Of a DNA stretch of 64,000 bases, positions 33,601 through 45,600 are shown one piece after another; within the stretch, counting starts at the first letter, position 1; each line of letters starts with the position of its first letter. The position numbers and the translations under genes were made by a program. Source of the stretch: Larus michahellis (taxonomy: Eukaryota > Chordata > Aves > Charadriiformes > Laridae); NCBI RefSeq assembly GCF_964199755.1, contig NC_133896.1:93496200-93560199 (forward strand). The letters run 5' to 3'. Below the pieces are notes generated by a model. The model was not told where the DNA came from. It did no database searches and worked only from the letters and a program-made list of their open reading frames with translations.

Positions 33601-36600
33601 TCAGGACTGCACATATATATATATATATATATATATGTATATGTATTTCCCCCCCCAAAGGTGCCTAGTTTTTAAAATATGTTATTATGTAATTCATTTT
33701 CTCTTTAACAGGTGTATTAATATCACAGTCACTCACATAAAATTCAACTGTGGTGGTGCTCAAACTGAAAAAGATGTTGAAAGGACAAATGCAGTTAGTG
33801 TAGGCGACATACACGGAACTTAAAATATATAATGTGCCATTTGCATGTGTCATCAAGCTTTCTCCCTCCCTAAATTAACAAGAAATGTTCCTCACTCCTG
33901 TGCAGTACAGTTAACTAATACATCTTTGCAGAACTGACACTAACAGATAAAATCTTTGGGACACTTTTGGGAACATACTGTGCCATTTTCTATTAAATAC
34001 ACTACTCAAACTGCAACTCTAAAAACAGGCACGACACATGTCAAAATTTGATGTCATTAAACATATCTGAACAGCAAACCAAAACCTATGAAAGACTGCA
34101 GTCACTATGTGACTTTATTGGCTAGCTCTAAAGCAAGGTAGAAATCTCTCCTCTTCCTCGATTTCAAGATAAGATTTAGTTTAGGCCTATTCCCTGGGAC
34201 TCCTTTCTCAAAGAGATTATACCCCAAATTCTCTATTTAGAAAGCACTCCATTGTATCCTAGAGAAACATAAAAGCACTTTCTTTGGGAAATTTTTAAAA
34301 CTTGCCATATCCTTTCCTAGCATGATTGCTATGTCTTAAAATGATGCCCCATCTTCTAACAGTTGTCCTGTATGAAGACTGCCAATCTGTAGTAATCCTT
34401 AATCCAGTCGCCGTAGTCTGGGTTTTCTCTTACATTTTCCTTTTCTTGCACTGCATGACAAGCATAGCAGGAATGTCAGCTACCACATCTTTCTGCATGA
34501 AAGAACCAGAACCACTTCCAGGTACTCCCTGTAACCTAGGGTCAAACAAAGTTTATTTGGACTCCTTTTCCTTCGGTAAGGGGACAGGATGTTCATATGT
34601 GAAAGGCGGGTACCTTCCTGCTCCTCAGCTCTCTTTCCCTCTTCTCCTCCTCTGCAGAACATCCTGCTACATGACAGTTTCTCATATGTGTGCTCCTGCC
34701 TCTAAACTGCTTCCTGCTTTGAGGGAGTCCAGCATTCCCTTTTCTCTGAGGCACGTATCCGGCTCCCATGATCCCTCTCTGCTCCGACCCAGCCATCTTT
34801 TTCTCAGGAGACCATGTCCTTTTTCCTCTTCCCCTTGCAAATCTGGATTTGTTGGCTCTTCTTTTTTTCCAAATAGGTCTCTAAGCTGTTCCTGCAGCTA
34901 GCAGCAGAGGAGCCGAGAGCACCATCAGAGGGGTCCAGTGCCCCCTGAGAGCTAGCGAGCGACTATCATTTGGGAGATGCTGCTATTCAGACTATGAGCG
35001 GCTCTGAGCAAAAGCATTATTACCTGCATTCAGCGCCTTTCAAAATCCAGCATTCCATGGGTTCAGGCCACGCAATATAAACACTGCTACTCTCCTAAGA
35101 GTAGTCCTGCTTTCTTGAAGATGTTTTCATTCAGCCCTCTGTCCTGTGCATGGTTTGGGTTAGTGAGATGCACATGGACACTCAGGAGCCACCTTCTGAT
35201 TGTTAAATTCCAGCTATGAGCAGCAGCATACAAGTAGAAGGCTTGTGATTTAAAAGTAACTGCAAAACCTCTAACTTGCTACCCACCTCACTGAACAGAA
35301 ACACACAGGACACTTCAACTCACATGCTAGGATAAAAACGAAGCCAGTGCTTTTGAGTCTTACCTTTGTTCATCCATGTGTGAGCAGTATAGTGACGCTC
35401 GTCGTGTGAGAATGTACTGATTCCATGTAATTGCTGAAGCATTGCCCGTCTGGAAATGTAACCTACTGCCACAAAATCGCATGCATTGCAAAAGGACAAG
35501 AACAATTGAGCCAACCGTCATCATGACATTTATATGAAAGCAGCCCTGAGCAGTTAATTGTCCTAGTTCTTTTTCTTGCACGACAGAGCTTCCTGCTGCA
35601 GTGCACTGGTGTCTAGGAGAAGACTTAATTTAGGGTGGAGGGGGGATTCGGAGAATTTAAAAAGATAATTTGAGTAAACGATTGCATGTATTTCAACTGT
35701 CACCTTTACAGAGCACTTGCAGAGATTTTCTTAACATCCTTTAGTCCAGTGGAAATAAAACCGGAATTTCCTTACTTTCCTATGGAATTTAAAAAAAAAA
35801 GGGGGGGGGGGAGGATACTAATGAAAATATACTTATGGCACTGACTTGTGCATCTTCAGGGGAATGTTCTGACATTCTCTATGTCAATTTTATGTCTCAA
35901 TCTCTATTCTCAACTGCAGCAAAGGCTTTGCAAGGGGAACACATCCTCACATCTCGTCCAAGAAATTGTCATTACGATTATTCCAAAATAATGGATTTAG
36001 CACGAACAGAGAAGCATAAAGTCCTTTTCTTCTTGAAGTTAGGAATCACTAAAGTAAAAGTATCACTTGTTACGAGGAATGAAAGTAAACTACCAGTGAC
36101 AAAGATCAACATTTTCACTGCAAATGTTTACATTCATTACTGGACAGTTTTGCAACTGACTGTCAGTATCTTGAATGCTATTTATAGGTCCTTTCCTGCT
36201 TTTAACATACCAAGCAATTGATCTACTTATAAAACATACACTGAAATCGACCTTTTTTTTTTTGATATGGAAATCGCTACATTCTGGAAACAAAGTTAAA
36301 TCTCCTCACTTGGAGATTTCTAAAAGTTTTAATCCCAAATATCAGGCCTAGCAGAACCTAACGAAACTGTTAAAACATTTTGCGGTTTAAGGAACATAAT
36401 CTTAAAATTTTAAGAGAAATCTGTCACTTTTAAAATTATATCGTTAGGAAAGCATGCAGAGCTCTGAATGCCGGTGTGAACATACAGTAAAGGAATTATA
36501 CTTCAGACATGAATTTGCACACAGTAACATCATAGAGACACAGAGACGGAACCATATTACTGACGGCAATGCTTCAGCAACACAGAGGAGAAAGGGGCAG

Positions 36601-39600
36601 GAAAGTGACGCTGCAAGGTTGTCACACATTTAAGAACGCCGCACGTTTGCTTGGCTAAGAACATCTCCAAACACATCGTAATAGCACCACTCTAAAGCTG
36701 CATTCCACATAAAGCAATTCACTAGAAAGCAGCAGAAGTTGTCTCAAGCACAAACAATGCGATAATAATCTGGAATTTTGCTGCGAATTATTTTCTGCAG
36801 AATCAACTCAAATAAGTTTCCCTGAACTGGAAACATTTTCAACATTTTCCCGACGTTGAAAAGCCTCTGAATATACTGCTTGCAGAGCATTCAAACCAGG
36901 GTGGCTACGTCTGCGCTTACACAGAGCTCACGCTTGTGGGATGCTTCACCCTCCCTGGAAAAACTGAAATGTTTTGTCCTGAAGTTGCTGCAGTTATAGC
37001 AGTGTAACCCGAATGGCTTCATGGAATTATACTGACACAAGACTCATGTAAACGATGGCAAATAAAGGCCTGAGAGAGAAAATAGATTCAAGTCACCAGA
37101 CTTGGATCTTTGTTTTGATATTTCCAGAATATGGAAAAGTTCAGGCTTAGGTTTTATCTCAGAATGTTTTTAAAAACAGAACTATTCTTCATATTGAAAA
37201 TTATGTAGAAATAAGCAGTTTTATAGAAAGACAAAAATGTGAGAGATCTTTACAGTAAGTACTCTATCAAACTTCCATATTCAATTGTATGAATCACTTC
37301 CCTTTACTTACACAAGCAAACTGTCTTCACATTCAGATCGCTAAAAGCTCAATTTGGATATAGGCTATAAGTTTGTGCATATGGTTTTTTAATTAAAGAC
37401 ATCACAATTCTCTAGAACTTAAATCTCAAACTAAAATATCCATTCTGCTGAAGCGTCTTTCATAACATTGATGGTTTGGGAAAGAATGGTATGTTGTATA
37501 ACTTTCATATGTGGAAGTACCCAAGAATAAGGAGGAGAGAAAAGGCATTATAGAAGAAAAACCTTGGGTTCATTCAATAAAAAAGTCAAAATAGTTAATG
37601 TTATAATGAAGCAAGTGAAAGCATTTTAAAGGACTTTAAAAAAAACCAACCTTTGGAACAGCTATTATCCCATAAAATGAATAATCTCAGAATATTCCTA
37701 TGCTTTTCCCTAATTCTCTACACACAACAGCCCATCACCTATTCCATTCTGCCACAGAGGTACCAGGAACCACCCAATGGCGTATTCCACTTCCAAAAAT
37801 GTTTCAAAATTTATTTCAGATGTAGAAAAACAGTTTATGCTGATCTGAAGCAATTGCTAGCAAGCAAAAAAAATGTTAAAGTTGAGTATGCAGTGCAAAA
37901 CACACTGGCCAAATTCAACACGCCTAGAGTACAGTGTGAAATTAGCTTAACTTGGAATCAAATCATCATTTAAATTAAAACTGACTAGACATTCAGTGAA
38001 TGTAAGAAGAACAAAATTTTCATTTAGTTGGTTGTTTTAAAAACAAGAAAAATTTCCAGATTCCTGTAAGAAAACAAGTGGAAACTAACATCCTAGTAGA
38101 ACCCGACAGACAATGTATCCAAGGAAAAACCAAACATGATCTCTGTGTAGCCCAACGGAGTTGGAATTTAGGCACCAGCAGCTCACACGCATCCATGCAA
38201 GGCTCTTCTCCATTTCTTCCCAGGCCTTTCCTGGCCATTAGACATGCTCTTTCATAAGGTACCTCATACAACCTCCCCCCACACTCCTTTTTCTAGGGAC
38301 ATGGGGCTCTATGGGACATAGGGACAATGAGCTCTGCTGTGACCAGATTTAGGCAGACACACACTTAAACTCCACTTAAACTTCTGAGGGAAACTAGTGG
38401 TTAGGTCTGATAAAGATTATGATTCAGTCTAAATGACAACAGCTCCACTGGCTTTTTGCAGTCTAGTGATTGTAGCACTTGGCAGAAAGTTGGAGGCTGT
38501 AAGCTGCAGACACAAATCAGTCTAAGAGGACCGAGTCCATCCATCCATCCATCCATTCATCCGCATCTGTGGCCACAAGGTATAATGAGGAACAGCATTC
38601 TTCCTGATTTCCCTGGAAGCTGAGCCCCTGATGCCCAGCTGAGAGGCTGAGCCTATGGTTTCTGGCTCTTCTGGTCCTATTTTTTATTTACTGCGGACCT
38701 AATATAAAATATGAACATGCTCTTGGGGACTTGAACAGCATTGCTAGGGTCTAGAAACTGGGCTCCCTCTTGCCATAACAACCTGCGTTTTATGCATGTC
38801 CTCTACCAGACTCCCTGGGCAAGTGGCATGCCCCATTTATTTGGTTGGGACATCCACTCTCAGAAGCACTCTCTCTCAGACTGCATCCAAAAGGGATAGA
38901 TTGAAGTGGGTGAGCTGAACTGTCCCTTTATTCCTAGGACCAGTTGCCATTATTTTTGATGCGTCTGTATCACAGGCAGACTGGGTTTTGCCCCTTGCTC
39001 ACCTTTAAAATCTCTCTACACCTCCTTTCAAAGAGGAAGTAGGCAAAGAGAAGTTTTCCATTTTATTTTATCCTAACTACAGTAGAAAACAAGCACATAC
39101 TCATCTCCACCATAACTGAAAAAGAACTTAACACTATGGACAAGTCACTTCTGGAAACAATTATTTTCCCCTGAGAATAAGCTATGGATCTCATAGTTCA
39201 GCGTTCAAACTGAATACTTTGAAACAGATCTGAAAACCCTACAGAAAATGCTGGCATATCCTTCCTTGGAACACTTGCATTTTTGGTGCCAAATATTTTA
39301 GTACAGCCATACAGAATTTGCTGTTCAGAAATCTTTTGAGTTTGCAGTGCCCATTAGACCAGAAGTGCTGTGATTTATCTAAATACAGGAAAAATAATTT
39401 CAACTTCCTAATAACTTCTTTTTTATTTGAATAAAGCTTTCTGCAGTAAGAAACAGACTTTCTAGATATAGAACAGGTCCTCTATGCAACATTTTTATCT
39501 GCTTCTCTGCACAGACAAGAAACGTGATGACAAACTGAGCAGCTGGTGGAGACCATGGCTTACCATAGTGTCTCCAAGTTATTTCCTATTATACTATTCT

Positions 39601-42600
39601 TACTGGTACTAGTTACAATGGTGTAAGTTCAAATGCTAACAGAATTGAAATGATTGACAAGCAGAACCGCCACCATAAACCCCTCACTGAGAAATAAATT
39701 AAAACATTGCAAGCCAAGGGCTTTTCCATCTGCTATGAAAGCCTAGCTGTGAAAAGCCACGGCACTTAGGGGCCTCGTAAGTGTGGTCCCGTGACTGCTG
39801 TAACATGCCCAGCGGATCAGGTAAGTGTCGGCTTGGCCGGCTGCTCGGGCAAGGACGTTTACCAGAAACCACGCACTCTGCAATATGGAGAGGCATGGCA
39901 AAGGGAACGCGGTGGAGAGTACGAGCTGTTCTGAAAACCTGCCAGAGATGCAATAACCTCCTCAGAGAATCCATTTCGGCAGTTAACTACCCTGGTGATC
40001 AAAAATGAATCCTCTGCTGTCTCCCTGAAGCTGTGCTTCTGCCTTAGTAATTTATGTCCATTACATCCTGTCCTTTTCTCGGCAGACGCGGACAGCGGGT
40101 TATTCCCTTCCTCTCTGCAGTACTCTGCCATGCATTTGAATCATTTTTCTAGATCAAACAACCCGGTTGCTTCTCTCTTTCCTCGGAGGCCTAGGAACCT
40201 TTGAAAACTGCAGTGATCGTCTTCTAGGCCATCATCACTTAGTTCACATCCACACCCAGCCTTCAGACCCAAGAGACTCACGAAAAAAGAAGACAATGAT
40301 AAAGACAGAACCCTCCCTCTTCCCCACCCCCCCACCTCACCGCATGGTAAGGAAACCTACTTGTCACATTCACTCATCCAGCCCACAAAGATGCGATGTG
40401 CTATGCATACCGCGCTGCTGCAGACAGCGTAACAGCAGAGCCGTAACTGACAAGAGAAAAACTGATATAAATTGTACAGAAGTCACGTAGGAAATACTGC
40501 AATACACAGCACGACCTCAGCTGAGTCTGGTTCCTCAGGCTGCGAACTTTTTATAAGATAACCAGCATCATATTTTCAAGAACCTGGCTGCAGCCTACTG
40601 GACCTGCAAGAGCAAATGTCAGCCCTTCTCTATGGCTTTACACGTGTATTTACAGGCTAATACTGATTGAGGTACAGATCTTTGGAAACCTTATTATAGA
40701 AACAACAGACCAAAGTAACAGGCAGACATACACACACAGAAAATGATTGCAAAATTTGATGAATCTAAAAACCAAAGCAAAAATCTCAAAAAACTCAGCA
40801 CCCTAGAACACCAAAACCTAAACCAAAATCCATCAGGAAAAAAAATCCAGAAGCCTCTGCGAGGCTGTCTACAAACTTCTTATGGTGATCCTCTCAAATA
40901 CTTCTGAATAATAAAAGAAGTTTAAAGTATTAGTACATACCAAATACTACCATTTTCCAAAACAAATTGGACAAAATCACGCAAGGGACAAAACAACTTA
41001 TCCTCCAAACAGTTTCAGTCATTCTATATGCAGATGCAGAAGAAAAACTTCAAGTATAAATGTGTGCTGGATCTATTAAAATGGAAATTGTATTGTCCTT
41101 GCCATGGAATTTTTTATAAGGTTATTAAAGATAATGACTAAATATTCTTGAGTGGTTCGTTTTGCCAGCTCACAGTGACATTTCAGTTCAAGTGCTCAAT
41201 ATCAAATTTTAACTACATATAATCAAAAGAGTTAATCCAAAAGATGAGGTAAATGCTGAAACTGAATTATTTCAAAGAAAAGCTAAAGCAAATGCAAATG
41301 CTAAGAGCATTTCTAGAAAATTACAATGCACAGCAAATCCTTGTTAGCAGCACTAAGATGTCAATGGCCTTTCTAGTCTCGGGTGATTAAAAACTACAAA
41401 ATGGGAAATAAAAATAATAAAAAAAAAGAAAGTCAGTTTTCTATCACTGCTGGTGGGAGAAAATAGATTTCCAAACACAACATTTCAAAGGAAAAACTCC
41501 ACTCTGCCTTTACTTTCTTCCTAGGGCATATGATATAACTACATATGGATGTGCATATACAGAATGCACCAATTTCTGTGTGAATGTGGGCAAAGAGGCA
41601 AAAACTGGCAGAGTCTCCCGGCACAAGCTCTTACTGGCAACTTGCAAGTCATGGCAGAGTGAACCTTTTGGAGAATGCAAAGTGGCTTAAAAAAAGCAGA
41701 ATGCTTGAGAAAAGCAATAACCAAGAAGTATCAAATCTGAAGGACTTCTCAGAATTAGTTATAATTTACTAAAGCAAAGAGGACTGCCTGCCAACATATG
41801 TATCTGTGCACACATCCATATACCCACCAGCTGTACAACTATAGCCACACTGAGTTCCCTCCCCCAACAATTTTATTTTTATTCTTTAACGTCACTGTTT
41901 TCTTTCATTCACTGTGTTCTTTAATCTAAAATCACAACTAAAAAAATTGATCGAAATACAGATTTTGTTTTCCTATGCACAAGAAGAGCAGATGTTTTGG
42001 TCCTACTCCTCTACACTGAAATTCTTGACCAGGCTGGTATCTCTGCTGGTCTAGAGGGAAAGGGGGCTTTAATGGGTTTGAGAACTACGCAGTATTAGCT
42101 CTTAGACCCAGACGGACTGTTCTGGGGCTGTGCAACAGGACAGAAGGCAGCCAGGCAGGGGTACACACTTTCACCAAAGCTAAACAAAAGGTGAGTATAA
42201 GCCCCATTTCAATGTTTCTGTGAGAACAGCTGCAGACAAAATAGTGGCCAGTTGGAGCCCAGAGCTGGAACAGACCAGGACATGATCGGTGCAAAGGGCT
42301 GCAGCCTGCAAGGAAATGCACGAAGCTTGGAGACAAAGCACATTCCCTTTCTAGGTGGGACAGAATCTCTGTAAGGATTTTCTTGAGTAAGAACAATTTG
42401 CACTCCTGTATATTTTTTATCGCTGTTGATATTTAAAGGCACAATGTTAACTTGACAATAAAAAATGTCGTTTATACCCTGTGCAAGAAAGCCTTATCAA
42501 AAAAATGTAATCAGTAACTCCTAAAATCTCAAAAACTTCTGGTCAAAAAGGACTAGAAGTAGTTTAGAATTTAGAAGTTCAATGATGGAATTTCCTATAT

Positions 42601-45600
42601 TTTTGGTTTTGTTTATAATGCAAATAAATTCTTATGTTATTCCAAGGAAGAAACAGCTTGCTTAAAAGTATGTGAAAACAAGACTGTTTAGAATCAATAA
42701 TATGCTATTAAGAACATGCAAAATTCTAATTTCTTGCTACAATTAGATATAGAATATTGAGCAACTACAGAATTTATTAGTATAGCTGTGAGAACATGGC
42801 ACCTATGAAACCGGAAGATATTACAGGACAATATCTAGTATTTTAAATAGCATACATGGTATTTGAGAAGAGCTGTATTAAATGTCTGGCTAATTATTGA
42901 CAAAAATATAACCATAAGAAGCTATGTGATCTACATACCAGTGTTTTTGGTAGAAAAAAGCAAACAAGGCTTTGAAACTGAAATAGCAGTAATCTTTAGC
43001 TTGGAATAAAATCTACTTGAGTTTAAAAAGCCTTAGAGCTTTTCCAGTTTTTCCAAGTTAGATGAGGGTACTGGGAAAGACATAGGTTTAAGCAGTAACA
43101 GTAACCATGCAAGCACTGACACCACTCCTCTGCTACTGTTACTTGGCTTTTTAATTATTCTCCTATAAGTGTGGAAGAAATATCAGCACTTTATGAAACT
43201 GAACAAGATGCCCCCCCCCACCCCTACCCCCCCATTTTCTTCCTATGATTCATCAGTGCAAAGAAGTTCTTCAAAAATGCTTTTCTATATCAGGAATCCT
43301 TCTGCACATATAAAGAGGTAAGAGTCAGCAAAATCTTGACAATCAGCTAAAAGGAATGAAGTCAGAAGAATTTATTGTGTGAAAGTTGCTTGAAAATACA
43401 CTCGATGAAAATGCTGGAAATACAGTTCCTATTGTACCGAAAGATCAGGTTTAAATAAGTAGATTTTGAAATCCAGTGTGAGAGAGGAAGACTGATTTAT
43501 TATTCTAATAGATATTTTATGATTAGTCACCAAAATGTATAATCTTTTTAATCAAATCAATTGGAAGAGGTAAAGAGCAGGAACTGGAAGTATTATTAAA
43601 AAAATCTCCAAGTGCCTCAGAAACAGGCTTAAGAAAAGGTAAGAACCATCTACCCACACACAAAGGCTTTGCTTTTTTTTTTTTTAATGTATAAAAAGTG
43701 CTTAATACTACTGAGATAGCAATCTCTAATCAAAATTCTACTCAGGTAGAATAATAAAATCCTACCAAATGCTAACCTGAAATACTACCTCTCTAGCAAG
43801 GACACAAAAATATGTATCTTGATTCATCACATGAGAAAAAATATATATATAAAAAACTAATTTCTTGTGAATACATTTATTGTTTATTGCAGCATATACT
43901 CCTAAGTAGCCAATAAATTCTTAGCACAGAGAGGATTTTTTTCATTTTATTTTGTAACAGCCCAACCAGAAGGTTTTCATCAAAGCCAGTTCCACATTCT
44001 AGAGAGAAAGCTTATCTATTCTTTCTCAAACCTTTTAGCTTCTCATCTTCCTTCTCCCTCACTTTCCTCTGTACCCACAGCCTAAGAATCGTTCAAGGGC
44101 CATACCACCTTCCACTATATTACTTAGTATAAAAACCTTCAGAAATAAATCAAACCACTTGCCAAAACAGTATGCCTAGAACTTCAAGATGCATGTAGAA
44201 TGGCGGAATGTCAGTCATTCCAGACAGATCAGTTAGTAGAGCTAGAAGTCAAAAGACTAATACCACAGTGTCTAAAAAAAGTTTAGACAAGCTGGACAAG
44301 CAGGCTTTGATTTAATGTGAGAATATAAATAATCAGAAAATTATTTTAGTCTATAGACCTGCTGAAAGGCGACTTGTACACAAACCGACACGCTCAAGGA
44401 CAAACCCAAACCATGCTCCATCACATTGCATGTTAATATAAATTACTCTAAAGACTACCTGGGCCTGGCCATTTCCTTGACCTTATTAAGAGCTGTAATA
44501 CAAATTCAGTGACACCACTGATACTTTTAAATAGGGATTTTTTTTTTAATGTCATCTGCTTGAATTTAGTCCGTCTCCCTGAAAGGAAGTTAAATGACTA
44601 TCTCTAGAAAGAGATATCCTTTAATATTAAACTTGATAGGTACTATAATTAGTGATGAACGACAGAAACTGAGTCTTTCATGATAAAGAAAGCATCAAAA
44701 GTATCACTGTATTACTAAATACTTTATACGCAAGGGTCAGTAGGACCTTGGGGCGTTGTCAGTTCTGCCTGCCAGTGACCCTACTTACTCTGGGAGGATG
44801 GGAGGCACAAAGAAAAGAAGAGCAGCATAAAAGAATTAGGTAGTACCGTGGCCCTGTTATGTACAAGCAGCGCTGATATTGCAGCACTATCTGCATACAA
44901 GTATTCCAGAAGAGCTCGGTACTACATAGGATGAAGAAAACCACACAGCAATAGAAACCACTGTGGCAGTGATATATTTTCCACCAAGAGATATTATTAT
45001 ATGACAATGGTACTTACCATATTTGTAGGTGCATAAAGAGAGGTAGATGAAAGGGTTATGTTATGATCATCAACAATAACTAATGAGGAGGAAACCTGGT
45101 GATTACGCAGATGAAAACTGCCCTTATGTACAGGAATTTATAAACACCTCAGAGCTCTGTAAATCTGCTTTAGTACAATGTTCACACAGGAGCCATTAAT
45201 TAATCCCAGTTAAAACCAAAATTTGTAATAGGTTTAGTATTTAAACAGGATTACTTCTTACAACTGATTGCTGAGGATTACACTTTGTCATATGTTACAC
45301 AAAGCCCACGATGCGATTTAACATTTTTTCTGTTCAGCCTATGACATAATCTTTGAAGAGTCCATGATGTTGTAACATTCTCCTAAAGGAGAGATGGTTG
45401 GGTGGTCACTGAAGAAGCAGCAGTGTTGGTTGAAATGTGACTGCTCCCAAGTTTTGACCCTGTTTCTCTGCAGAAGGTTAATACTTGTCTAGTAAAGTCA
45501 GAAAAATAGATCACATGGGCGCTTCTCATTTGCTCGAGCGCAAAGGGAGCTGGATAGTGTAACCCAATATAGAAAGCTGTTTACGCTAAATGTTTCTGTA

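Noticed and set aside
34326..34901. 191-codon plus-strand open frame, the second longest in the window
   Set aside because: It lies inside an STXBP5L intron, has no domain, has a Ser/Leu/Pro-rich composition caused by pyrimidine-rich DNA, and has no promoter or splice support.
35835..36221. 128-codon plus-strand frame
   Set aside because: Intronic and antisense to STXBP5L, no domain, AT-rich codons, and no second exon.
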